A stretch of 64,000 bases of DNA from UBA946 sp031550725 (GTDB lineage: Bacteria; Bacillota; Clostridia; Oscillospirales; Ruminococcaceae). The stretch covers positions 1 to 64,000 of the forward strand of contig JAVBOH010000013.1 in NCBI GenBank assembly GCA_031550725.1. The letters are read 5' to 3'. Under the pieces are notes generated by a model. That model was not told where the DNA came from, did no database searches, and saw only the letters and a program-made list of their open reading frames with translations. The stretch's first letter is position 1. Each line of letters starts with the position of its first letter. Position numbers and translations under genes: made by a program. Positions 8,386 to 15,656 of this stretch are shown here, one piece after another.

Positions 8386-9105
8386 ATGAATAAAAAATAC
8401 GATTTATCAAACCCTCCGAATTACCCTGACAAAGATTTTGATGATTATGTAAAAAACGCCTTAATGAATAATGAAATAAGTAAAGATGAATACTATGAAG
8501 CATTTAAAATCCATTTAACAAAATGCTATCTTTCGCATGATAATCCACGTGGGCAATCAGGACATAGTGGTGATGAATACAGTTACATGTTCAGGCATTT
8601 ACCGATTATTGAATGTCTGAATAAAAGTGGAACTTTTCTAGATGTTGGATGTGCTAATGGACATTTAATGGAGATGACACATAAATGGGCTGCTGCTATC
8701 GGTTTCGACTTACAGGTGTTTGGTGTCGATATATCAGAAGGATTGATTGAACTCGCTAAAAAAAGGCTTCCACAATGGCGTGAAAATTTTTATGTTGCAA
8801 ACAGATATTTTTGGAAAACTGAAATAAAATTTGATTATATTCACTTGATGGAAATAGGTGGTTTTCCTGAATATGATGAGCGTACCTGCTTTGAATATTA
8901 TATGGAAAACTATGTAGCAGACGGTGGCAGAATGATTATTGGTCCATGTTGGTTTGATAAATATGACGAAAGTTCTATATATCAAAGTAATGTTAATTTA
9001 CTCAAATCAGGTATAACTCCTGATGGCTATATTGAAAAAACGCATTACAAATATCCGAATTGGATTACAAGAGCGATGTGGTTTGATAAAAAATCTAATA
9101 AATAA
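8386..9105 (+). CDS. Class I SAM-dependent methyltransferase
   Basis: A 239-residue protein. Motif I is FLDVGCANGHLMEMTHKWAA (about residues 85-104), motif II is FGVDISEGLIELAKKRLP, and FDYIHLMEIGGFPEYDE is the motif IV region. The N-terminal 80 residues are charged and contain SGHSGDEYSYMFRHLPI, a feature of a small clostridial group I cannot name. AAAGGAAATC precedes the ATG. It lies 49 bases after the NUDIX gene without a terminator, so cotranscription is likely. The target is unknown. Confidence 0.8.
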   Translation: MNKKYDLSNPPNYPDKDFDDYVKNALMNNEISKDEYYEAFKIHLTKCYLSHDNPRGQSGHSGDEYSYMFRHLPIIECLNKSGTFLDVGCANGHLMEMTHKWAAAIGFDLQVFGVDISEGLIELAKKRLPQWRENFYVANRYFWKTEIKFDYIHLMEIGGFPEYDERTCFEYYMENYVADGGRMIIGPCWFDKYDESSIYQSNVNLLKSGITPDGYIEKTHYKYPNWITRAMWFDKKSNK

Positions 9106-9204
9106 CTTCATTTTCGAAACAAGTACAATGTGTAATTATCTAATAGAAATTTATTTAAACGTGACATATAGCTGTCATGTTCAATATGTTATTGGAGGGT
9201 TAGT

Positions 9205-9576
9205 ATGTATTTTATACCAACATTTCATTGTAATGGTCATTGTGAAGAAGTTATTGATTTATATCAAAAAGCTTTTGACTTGAAAATTGACTGGCAAGGT
9301 AAAAATGAAGAAACAGGATTGATTTATCATACAGAAGCACATATTGGTGAGCAAAGGATAAGGTTGTCTGATGGTAATATGGAACATGTTGCAATTACAG
9401 GTGATTCGCTATTTCTTGCTGTTATGTTCGATACTACAGAGGAAGTTAATAGAGCTTTTAATGTACTGAATGAAGGTGGAACCGTTATTCAACTTCCACA
9501 TAAATCTGAATTTGCAACCTATATATGCGAGCTGAAAGATAAATTCGGATTCAAATGGTTTCTGATGGTTGATTAA
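9205..9576 (+). CDS. VOC/glyoxalase superfamily protein (PhnB-like)
   Basis: A 123-residue protein with one beta-alpha-beta-beta-beta repeat pair. YFIPTFHCNGHCEEVIDLYQ is the opening of PhnB/3-dmu-9_3-mt type VOC proteins, and HTEAHIGEQRIRLSDG and FGFKWFLMVD supply the later strands. Members act as dimers and serve as metal enzymes or antibiotic-binding proteins. GGAGG lies 8 bases before ATG 9205. It is 18 bases upstream of the next gene, which suggests joint transcription. Confidence 0.8.
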   Translation: MYFIPTFHCNGHCEEVIDLYQKAFDLKIDWQGKNEETGLIYHTEAHIGEQRIRLSDGNMEHVAITGDSLFLAVMFDTTEEVNRAFNVLNEGGTVIQLPHKSEFATYICELKDKFGFKWFLMVD

Positions 9577-9594
9577 TATATAACGGAGGCAGCT

Positions 9595-10542
9595 ATGAAA
9601 AAACTTGATGTAAACACTTTTAATGAAATAAGAAACTGGATATATAGGAATGCAAGACCACTCGAATTGTCACTATGGCAATATCATTTTGAAAACAACA
9701 ATAAGGACACAGTTTTACATAATTTAGCTTTTTACCAAAATGATGATGGTGGCTTTGGGCATGCGTTAGAAGAAGATTGCTGGAATCCAAATTCATCACC
9801 ATATACAACAACCGTTGCTATAAATATACTTGAAAGCATTGGTTTTCATGATGCACAGCATCCGATAATGCATGGAATAATAAAGTTTCTTGAAAGCGGT
9901 GTTTCTAGTTCGGATGATGGCTGGCTGTTTAATATTCCAACCAATAATGATTATGCTCATGCACCTTGGTGGTCATATGATGAAAAAGCAAATCAGGTTG
10001 AACATATTGGTGTAACTGCTGAAATTGTCAGCTTTATATTTAAGTATGTTAGTACAGAAACAGCATTATATCAAAAAGCAGTATCTATTGCACAGAATAT
10101 TATTAACAAGATTGAATCGAATGATAATCATGGCGATATGGGGATTTACGGCTATTGCAAACTTGCTGATACTATAAAACAAATGGAGCTGATAGGCATA
10201 ATAAATGCTGATATTCTTATGAAGAACATACAAAATCTAGTTACAAATTCCATTGAAAAGGACACATCAAAATGGCTTTATTACGGAGTAAGACCATCGA
10301 ATTATATTACTTCTCCAAACAGTGAATTCTATCAGAATAACATGGAAATTGTTGAGCAAGAACTTGATTATCTGATTGACACAAGACCACAGAACGATGT
10401 TTGGGGTATTACATGGAGCTGGTTTGAAAACAATAAGAAATATGCTAAAGAATTTGCAATAAGTGAAAACTGGTGGAAAGCATCAAAGGCTATTGAAAAG
10501 TTGATTTTTCTTAGAAACTTTGATAGGATTGATTTGATTTAA
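9595..10542 (+). CDS. Alpha-toroid (prenyltransferase/squalene-cyclase-like) protein
   Basis: A 315-residue protein. LHNLAFYQNDDGGFGHALEE (residues about 41-60) is the QxxDGGF repeat of alpha/alpha toroid proteins. A second weak repeat is seen at ETALYQKAVSIAQNII, and GDMGIYGYCKL follows. There is no DXDD cyclase acid motif in the usual place, so catalysis is uncertain. It has no signal peptide and should be cytoplasmic. It follows the VOC gene after 18 bases with site ACGGAGGC. I do not recognise a characterised relative. Confidence 0.6.
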   Translation: MKKLDVNTFNEIRNWIYRNARPLELSLWQYHFENNNKDTVLHNLAFYQNDDGGFGHALEEDCWNPNSSPYTTTVAINILESIGFHDAQHPIMHGIIKFLESGVSSSDDGWLFNIPTNNDYAHAPWWSYDEKANQVEHIGVTAEIVSFIFKYVSTETALYQKAVSIAQNIINKIESNDNHGDMGIYGYCKLADTIKQMELIGIINADILMKNIQNLVTNSIEKDTSKWLYYGVRPSNYITSPNSEFYQNNMEIVEQELDYLIDTRPQNDVWGITWSWFENNKKYAKEFAISENWWKASKAIEKLIFLRNFDRIDLI

Positions 10543-10568
10543 TATCTGTTACATAAATTATATAGCAT

Positions 10569-10706
10569 ATGCATAATGGTAAAGCTGTTTCAGGTGATAA
10601 ATGCACATTATGTTATCGCTGCTTTGTCAATTTTCCTAAGAAAGCTATAACTATTATTGGCAAAGAGGTTTACCAGCAGCATAGGATTGATGAATATACC
10701 TCATAA
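10569..10706 (+). pseudogene. Remnant of a 4Fe-4S ferredoxin-type protein
   Basis: A 45-codon frame starts MHNGKAVSGDKCTLCYRCFV and continues NFPKKAI. It matches the C-x2-C-x2-C-x3-C-P cluster motif of EFR1-type ferredoxins with the fourth Cys changed to Phe. The rest of such a protein is missing upstream. No Shine-Dalgarno is evident. It is read here as a decayed 3' fragment left between two gene blocks. Confidence 0.6.
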
Positions 10707-10746
10707 GCAATCAAATAATAAATGCAGTCATAAACTCATAAAAAAT

Positions 10747-10790
10747 CAGAGCCTATAACCACATTTATAATCTGTGTGTTATAGGCTCTG
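10747..10790 (-). terminator. Terminator of the KTR-DUF4177 operon
   Basis: A perfect 13 bp stem, CAGAGCCTATAAC with GTTATAGGCTCTG, is followed on the minus strand by ATTTTTTATG. It overlaps the stop codon of the KTR gene. Confidence 0.8.
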
Positions 10791-10973
10791 CGTCTGTGCG
10801 TCAGGCTCTTTTATAACCGATATATTCAGTTGTTTAACATTGATAAGCGTTTCATTTTTGCACTTCGGACAGAACAACGGAAAGTGTTCAAGAATTGTAT
10901 CTATCCGTATTTTTAGTCTTGTTTTATTATTGCATATCGGACAAAATATCCATTCAGAAAATGTATCATTCAT
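10779..10973 (-). CDS. Cysteine-rich KTR domain protein
   Basis: A 64-residue protein with WIFCPICNNKTRLKIRIDT then LFCPKCKNETLI: two CPxC pairs around a KTR motif, exactly the Cys_rich_KTR family. These proteins are frequent on Tn916-like and other Firmicute mobile elements and presumably bind zinc; their job is unknown. ATG 10973 is preferred because TGAGG lies 8 bases upstream; an in-frame GTG at 10988 would include that site. It is the last gene of a leftward group. Confidence 0.82.
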   Translation of the reverse strand: MNDTFSEWIFCPICNNKTRLKIRIDTILEHFPLFCPKCKNETLINVKQLNISVIKEPDAQTQSL

Positions 10974-10990
10974 AACAATTAACCTCACTA

Positions 10991-11203
10991 TTAATTCTCG
11001 GTTACTTGTCTTTTGAATACAAGAAATTGTTTTTGTGTAATTCCAAGTATATTGTATTGTGAGCTTCCAAGTCCATTTTGCGAAAGCACAGACACAAGTT
11101 CCCAGCCTTTTTTGCCAACTTCATTAAGCTTCTTAGTAAGCTTTTCACAGGAATTATCAAGTTCATCTCCATGCAATGCTAACGTTTTATATTCATAGTA
11201 CAT
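10991..11203 (-). CDS. DUF4177 family small protein
   Basis: A 70-residue protein. MYYEYKTLALHGDELDNSCE opens it and NEVGKKGWELVSVLSQNGLG matches the 'G.xGWELVSV' core of DUF4177, a small beta-alpha domain of unknown function. It has a GGAGG site 7 bases upstream (reverse strand). It sits between the small membrane protein and the KTR gene with gaps of under 20 bases, so it is probably in one operon with both. Confidence 0.78.
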   Translation of the reverse strand: MYYEYKTLALHGDELDNSCEKLTKKLNEVGKKGWELVSVLSQNGLGSSQYNILGITQKQFLVFKRQVTEN

Positions 11204-11212
11204 AAAAACCTC

Positions 11213-11437
11213 CTACTCATCTAAGGCAAGCAGAATAGCTCCTGCTATCCCTAATACACTGATAATTGCTAATGGCACTTTTTTGAATACCACTCCCAAT
11301 GTGATAAAACCAACCCCAATAAGTCCATTTGTTATGATTGAAATACTTTTCATTTTCTTACTCGGACGTGGAATTCGAATTGAAAGTCCTATAGTTTTTG
11401 CTATGTTTTCAAAATAGTTTGCAATTTCATTTATCAT
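11213..11437 (-). CDS. Small membrane protein, unknown
   Basis: A 74-residue protein. Residues 1-33 are amphipathic and basic (IRIPRPSKKMK), followed by two hydrophobic stretches, SIITNGLIGVGFITLGVVF and VPLAIISVLGIAGAILLAL, that should form a membrane hairpin. GGAGGTATGAGAA precedes the start. It is followed after 9 bases by the DUF4177 gene. No family is recognised. Confidence 0.65.
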   Translation of the reverse strand: MINEIANYFENIAKTIGLSIRIPRPSKKMKSISIITNGLIGVGFITLGVVFKKVPLAIISVLGIAGAILLALDE

Positions 11438-11470
11438 TTCTCATACCTCCAAAAGTTTATAAATTCAACC

Positions 11471-12061
11471 TTAATCAAATAGTTCCGCAATCAATTTATC
11501 AGCCATAAAATCGAACACTTCAAAATAATCACACATTGCTTCAAGTGTTTGCTTTGTACCGATTGTTGACAGCAATGCACTCAAAACACCACATGCTTTT
11601 GCTACATCAATTTTAGGCTGCAAATTGCAGACTTGACAGACTTCCTTGAAAAATTCAATACTTTCAAACTTGAGTTCTTCCATATCCTCTGCGGATAATT
11701 TTGTTACAAATGCCTTAAAATCAGGCGTGTTAACATCATACATAAAAGGCTTGCTGTCAAATTCATGAAATAATTTTTTTAATGCTTTTGCTAAGCTTTC
11801 TTTGTTTGCACCCTGCAAAACTGTTTGTAAAAATTGCTCTGTTAAACGTGTTTGTATTGTCCTTGCAGTTTCAAAAAACAAAGCTTCTTTTGTTGGAAAC
11901 AGCGAATAAAATGTACCAATTGCAATTTCTGTTTTAGTGCAAAGCTCTTTGATACTTGTTTTCTTGTATCCTTGCAATACCCAAAGTTCTTCACAAAACG
12001 TATGAAGTTTATTTCTTATAGTGATTTTATCGTCCTCTGATAAAATAGGTTTTGATGGCAT
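11471..12061 (-). CDS. TetR/AcrR family transcriptional regulator
   Basis: A 196-residue protein. The N-terminal HTH is LWVLQGYKKTSIKELCTKTE then IAIGTFYSLFPTKEALFFET, the canonical TetR DNA-binding signature. The ligand domain is alpha-helical and unclassifiable by eye. ATG 12061 is chosen because AAGGAG lies 9 bases upstream; the ATG at 12070 overlaps that site. The promoter region carries matching inverted repeats (12083-12124), so it probably represses itself and perhaps the downstream small-protein operon. A divergent partner gene is missing. Confidence 0.88.
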   Translation of the reverse strand: MPSKPILSEDDKITIRNKLHTFCEELWVLQGYKKTSIKELCTKTEIAIGTFYSLFPTKEALFFETARTIQTRLTEQFLQTVLQGANKESLAKALKKLFHEFDSKPFMYDVNTPDFKAFVTKLSAEDMEELKFESIEFFKEVCQVCNLQPKIDVAKACGVLSALLSTIGTKQTLEAMCDYFEVFDFMADKLIAELFD

Positions 12062-12082
12062 GTAATTCATCTCCTTTCTGTT

Positions 12083-12124
12083 ATGAATATTATATGTGAA
12101 TATTCATATTATTATATTCACATA
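12083..12124. promoter_or_regulatory. Probable TetR operator
   Basis: TATGTGAATAT (12093-12103) and ATATTCACATA (12114-12124) form an 11 bp inverted repeat with a 10-base gap. The overlapping shorter palindrome GTGAATATTCA lies inside it. The position just upstream of the TetR gene start suits autoregulation. Confidence 0.65.
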
Positions 12125-12171
12125 ATGATTATATCATGATTATATTGAATTGTCAATAGCACAATTATAAG

Positions 12172-12218
12172 AAACAAGCGTATATGCTGTAAATCTAACA
12201 GCATATACGCTTGTTTTT
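12172..12218 (+). terminator. Strong terminator without an obvious gene
   Basis: ACAAGCGTATATGCTGT pairs with ACAGCATATACGCTTGT (17 bp), followed by TTTTTAT. On the plus strand it would end a transcript coming from the TetR promoter region, but no gene lies there. It may be what is left after a deletion. Confidence 0.72.
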
Positions 12219-12263
12219 ATTGGTATTATTTTAATGTTTGAATAAATATATTTGCAAAAGTGA

Positions 12264-12306
12264 GGAACTACTTGTCTGTACATAACCTGACAAGTAGTTC
12301 CTTTTA
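12264..12306. terminator. Terminator after the alpha/beta hydrolase gene
   Basis: AGGAACTACTTGTC pairs with GACAAGTAGTTCCT (14 bp). The plus strand then has TTTTACG. It lies 10 bases past the hydrolase stop codon and could act in both directions. Confidence 0.7.
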
Positions 12307-12316
12307 CGAAGCTATA

Positions 12317-13063
12317 CTAAAAAGCATTTTCAATTTCTTCAATAAATTCGTTTGATCGATTAACAGACAATCCACCATGGTTATATCCATCAAATATTTT
12401 TACACGAGCCTTTGGATAATGTGAAGTTAAATATTTTGCTGATTTTTTAGCGTTAATTTCAAATAAAACTGTACCGTGAAAAGCAACAATTTGAATATTA
12501 TCAAGTGATAATTTTTCAGGAATTTGATATTTACAAACTGAACGCAATGTTTTGACAAGCGATAGTTTTGACATACTATCAGCCATCTGTAAAAAGTACG
12601 GTAACAATTCCTTACCATAAATATTTTCAAGCTGTACCATGATTTTGTTGTCACGTTTCTTTGCTTTATTGTTCATATTAACTTGCATATTTTCATGAAT
12701 TGCTGATATTATCGGGTTAGACTTTACAAATACACCACTGTCAAAAATCAATTTATCTACTTTTATACGTCCGTCAGCAACAATATCAAAAGCAATTGCT
12801 GCACCCATTGACATTCCTATTATCATATTTACATGTTCATTGTAATTTGTAGTATAAAAATCAACAATGTCTTTTGCAGATTGATTAACTGAAATAAATT
12901 CGTTTGCTATATCACCATCATGTCCGTCAAGTACAGGAACGATCACTCTGTATATCTTTTTAAAGTGTTCAATACACGGCAACCACATTTGCCATGGTAT
13001 ATTTGCACCGTGTATTAAAATGATTTTTTCATTTGCTATATCACCATATTCAATAAAACGCAT
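12317..13063 (-). CDS. Alpha/beta hydrolase
   Basis: A 248-residue protein with the complete fold. The oxyanion loop region is EKIILIHGANIPWQMWLPCI, the nucleophile elbow is GMSMGAAIAF (Ser about residue 94), and the catalytic His lies in FDGYNHGGLSV near the C-terminus. No signal peptide is present. The substrate is unknown; esterases and peptidases of this size are common. ATG 13063 has AGGAGG 10 bases upstream, and an in-frame TTG at 13066 is equally possible. A promoter lies at 13119-13147. Confidence 0.86.
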   Translation of the reverse strand: MRFIEYGDIANEKIILIHGANIPWQMWLPCIEHFKKIYRVIVPVLDGHDGDIANEFISVNQSAKDIVDFYTTNYNEHVNMIIGMSMGAAIAFDIVADGRIKVDKLIFDSGVFVKSNPIISAIHENMQVNMNNKAKKRDNKIMVQLENIYGKELLPYFLQMADSMSKLSLVKTLRSVCKYQIPEKLSLDNIQIVAFHGTVLFEINAKKSAKYLTSHYPKARVKIFDGYNHGGLSVNRSNEFIEEIENAF

Positions 13064-13118
13064 CAATTTATGTCCTCCTGATAATTATGACTTAATAAAT
13101 AAAAATATTTCTGTTTTT

Positions 13119-13147
13119 ATCATAACATTTAATATCACTAAAGTCAA
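13119..13147 (-). promoter_or_regulatory. Promoter of the hydrolase gene
   Basis: On the minus strand TTGACT and TATGAT lie 17 bases apart, about 55 bases before the start codon. Confidence 0.6.
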
Positions 13148-13204
13148 TGAATTTGATTTGTTTTGCCAGCGATTAATGGCGATTATATACAATTAAAATA
13201 TATA

Positions 13205-14064
13205 TCATTTATGCAATCCTACAAACTTAATCAAAAACTCCCCATTTATTTCATGAATAATGAAAAAATGGGGAGTTTTTTGTCCTTCCTTACGAGAACA
13301 CATTACAAGCAGATACAGCAACATGAAAATAAGCACAAAAATATAGCAACTAAATTATACACATATCCAAACCTTTTTGAAACTTACGTGAAATTGAACG
13401 ATTTCGTGGGAATTTCGGCTTTCAAATGTCCTATAAGTAGAGGGTGAAACAAATTCATGCGAAATATCTCGAATTGTTGTGATAATTTACAATATGATAT
13501 TGTATAATTCATCGCCATATATGAGATTATACAAACTTTGAAAATGGGGTAGCCAAAATTGGCATTTAGTGTCCTATATATATGAGAACTGTTAAAACCT
13601 ACATATATGTACAACAAAGTATCACTCTATTTATGTAAGACGGAGAACTTGAAAACAACTTTTGAAAAATGACCATAAAAAATGCTGTTTTATGTCCTTA
13701 TTAGTGAGGGACTGTGTAAAACTTGCAATATCAAACAACAAATTAACAGCTATTTTATGCAATAAGTAGAACTTGATAAATCTTTTTGAGAAAATCCTTA
13801 AAAAAGGCTGATTTTTTTCCTTATTATTGAAAGGCAAAATATTTCAACAAGGAAATCAAGTGAAGATGGGTGTGAATTTATGCAAATATCCAAACTTACG
13901 AGAAAGGGGTCGCCAAAACTGCTTACAAAGCTCCTATACTTATGAGGGATAAATATTCACAAGACAATATAACTGTATAATATGCATTATTATGCAATCC
14001 TACAAAGATTTTTTTCAAGGTTGTAAAATGGCACTCTAACTGTCCTATATATGAAAGATAAAAA
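13205..14064. repeat. Degenerate tandem repeat block (about 7 units)
   Basis: No gene is seen here. A box of the form TGTCCTATA..TATGAGGGA recurs at about 13281, 13427, 13570, 13693, 13816, 13930 and 14041, with a period falling from about 145 to 111 bases. Before each box there is an A-rich stretch and a small complementary motif such as GCCAAAATTGGC or CGCCAAAACTG; TTATGCAATCCTACAAA appears twice (13211 and 13991). It ends 60 bases before an excisionase-like gene. Candidates are iterons, a recombination-protein binding region, or tandem small RNA units. Confidence 0.65.
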
Positions 14065-14126
14065 TATTTTGCCTGTATCTGCAAATGCACTCTCAAACAA
14101 ATAAAAATGAAAGAAGGAACAACATC

Positions 14127-14441
14127 ATGACAATCATTCAGAAGAAAAACATCATCTCAAAAGTGGAGGAACTACTCGACGAACTACTAGAACTTGACAC
14201 AAACATTGTTAGTCCAAACTCAATCGAAAAGGTCGTAAACAATGTTTCTGTCCCTGATAATCAAATCGAAATGCTTACAATTAAGGAATGTACCGAGGTA
14301 GTAAAAGGATTATCCGAACATACAATCAGACAGCTTGTCATACAAGATAAGTTGCCATATATTCGAACTGGTCAAGGCAAGCGTGGGAAAATCCTCATAT
14401 CAAAGTCAGCGTTACTGAACTATATTGGTGGTGTGGCATAA
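14127..14441 (+). CDS. Excisionase-family DNA-binding protein
   Basis: A 104-residue protein. Residues 1-48 are a charged helical part. The C-terminal 55 residues are a winged-helix/MerR-like excisionase domain: MLTIKECTEVVKGLSEHTIR then IQDKLPYIRTGQGKRGKI and LISKSALLNYI. ATG 14127 has GAAGGAAC 9 bases upstream. Such proteins bend DNA for integrase-mediated excision, or act as plasmid and phage regulators. The adjacent tandem repeat block is the natural candidate for its binding region. No tyrosine integrase is seen in the window. Confidence 0.78.
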   Translation: MTIIQKKNIISKVEELLDELLELDTNIVSPNSIEKVVNNVSVPDNQIEMLTIKECTEVVKGLSEHTIRQLVIQDKLPYIRTGQGKRGKILISKSALLNYIGGVA

Positions 14442-14448
14442 AAAATAA

Positions 14449-14469
14449 CCGTCAGCAATTAACTGACGG
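14449..14469 (+). terminator. Hairpin after the excisionase-like gene
   Basis: CCGTCAG and CTGACGG flank a 7-base loop 8 bases after the stop. No long T-run follows on the plus strand. On the minus strand it is followed by TTATTTTTTATG. Confidence 0.6.
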
Positions 14470-14535
14470 CTATAAATGACATTTATTATTAGGTTAGATT
14501 TATGTCAAAATTCGTACTACAATTGCTACCTATTA

Positions 14536-15357
14536 CTATTTAATAACTTTCTTCCAGTAACGATAACAATCTCCACCGACGTTGGAGGTGTAATGCAAGC
14601 AATCAAATCCAAGTGACAAAAGTGGTTCTCTTTTATGCCATTTGGTTTCGTTTTCACCCTCACATACAATAATATATCCACCATCCTTACAAACACGCTG
14701 CATATTGACTATTTCTTGCTCGTAATCTACACCAACTACATAACCAGACATAACAATATCAAATGTATCATCTTCAAAAGGTATAGCTTCAATTGTTCCA
14801 TCGAGTACGACCATGTTTGATATATTTTCATTTGAAATTTTATCACGCATAAACTCACGCATTTGATCAGCAGGTTCGCTTGCATAGACTTTTTTAGCTT
14901 TGGTTGCAGCAGCAAATGCTAATCTACCAGTTCCACTTCCAATATCAAGGACAACTTTGTCGGTAAAATCAACAATTGATAATAGTTTGTCTTTGTCCCA
15001 ATCTCTAATATAAGGGCATAGCTTATCCATATCATCAGGATAGCAATAAACAACCATTGTATCCATTTCATTAAGGAAGCAAGTTTCAGCATTGTGTATT
15101 TCATTTTGCGTAAGGTTAGCAGGAGCATCTGCAATAAGTTTTTCTACTCGTGAAGAAGCTTCAGGGCACTTATTTGAAACATACCAACTTATAGTCGGAT
15201 TGTTCTTTAATACAATTGAAAATGCTTTTCTGTATTCCAAATTATACTCATAGCTAGATGAATCGCCTAAACCTATAAGTTGTTTCAGCATCCATCTGTC
15301 CATCAAGAGCAGACAATTAATAGAATAATTTTCAGGGTTAATCCAGTTAAAAGACAT
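14536..15357 (-). CDS. Class I SAM-dependent methyltransferase with leader control
   Basis: A 273-residue protein. Residues 1-120 are a helical N-terminal domain (SINCLLLMDRWMLKQLIGLG). Then comes VVLDIGSGTGRLAFAAATKA (motif I, about 135-154), VYASEPADQMREFMRD (motif II) and FDIVMSGYVVGVDYEQE (motif IV). The N-terminal domain plus SAM fold recalls small-molecule methyltransferases. ATG 15357 has AATGGAGGA 8 bases upstream. A leader peptide ending RRVTIL with a hairpin lies immediately upstream, like two GNAT genes in this island, so it is probably inducible. Confidence 0.82.
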   Translation of the reverse strand: MSFNWINPENYSINCLLLMDRWMLKQLIGLGDSSSYEYNLEYRKAFSIVLKNNPTISWYVSNKCPEASSRVEKLIADAPANLTQNEIHNAETCFLNEMDTMVVYCYPDDMDKLCPYIRDWDKDKLLSIVDFTDKVVLDIGSGTGRLAFAAATKAKKVYASEPADQMREFMRDKISNENISNMVVLDGTIEAIPFEDDTFDIVMSGYVVGVDYEQEIVNMQRVCKDGGYIIVCEGENETKWHKREPLLSLGFDCLHYTSNVGGDCYRYWKKVIK

Positions 15358-15376
15358 AATAATCCTCCATTAATAC

Positions 15377-15404
15377 AGGAGGGTTAAAGTATAGTCACCC
15401 TCCT
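15377..15404 (-). promoter_or_regulatory. Attenuator-type hairpin over leader stop
   Basis: AGGAGGGT (read on the minus strand from 15404) pairs perfectly with ACCCTCCT. The 5' arm covers the Arg-Arg-Val codons of the leader and the 3' arm lies just past the leader stop, 20 bases before the methyltransferase start. Confidence 0.65.
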
Positions 15405-15437
15405 TGAATTGTTAATAGCTATAATTGTATTTCTCAT
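15384..15437 (-). CDS. Leader peptide MRNTIIAINNSRRVTIL
   Basis: A 17-residue ORF with site AAAGGGTG 9 bases upstream, identical to that of the leader at 4615. The last five residues RVTIL and the DNA below them match that leader. It lies 26 bases before the methyltransferase start and overlaps the hairpin at 15377-15404. Confidence 0.74.
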   Translation of the reverse strand: MRNTIIAINNSRRVTIL

Positions 15438-15531
15438 TATAAACACCCTTTCACAATTTTATTTATTACATCATGGACTTCCATGTTATAATCTGAATTT
15501 TTATAGTAAGTTCTATAAACCATTTTTTTTA

Positions 15532-15560
15532 ATAATAGCATAGTTTTATATTAAAGTCAA
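15532..15560 (-). promoter_or_regulatory. Promoter of the leader-methyltransferase unit
   Basis: TTGACT and TATTAT lie 17 bases apart on the minus strand. Transcription would start about 90 bases before the leader peptide. The 5' UTR holds a small CATGGAAGTCCATG hairpin. Apart from this promoter and the leader, nothing else is seen between 15358 and 15656. Confidence 0.62.
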
Positions 15561-15656
15561 TTAAACATTAATTGATATTTGGTATATGAATTTTGTTGTA
15601 AAGTATTGTTGAATGTTGATACCTAAACGTAAAATTATTACTGTCAGTCATCATTC

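Noticed and set aside
10774..11198. Plus-strand frames opposite the KTR and DUF4177 genes
   Set aside because: The minus-strand proteins match known families and have ribosome sites. The plus-strand frames do not.
13205..14064. CRISPR array
   Set aside because: Repeated boxes are only about 20 bases of imperfect match with 90-125 base gaps that also share sequence. No Cas gene is near.
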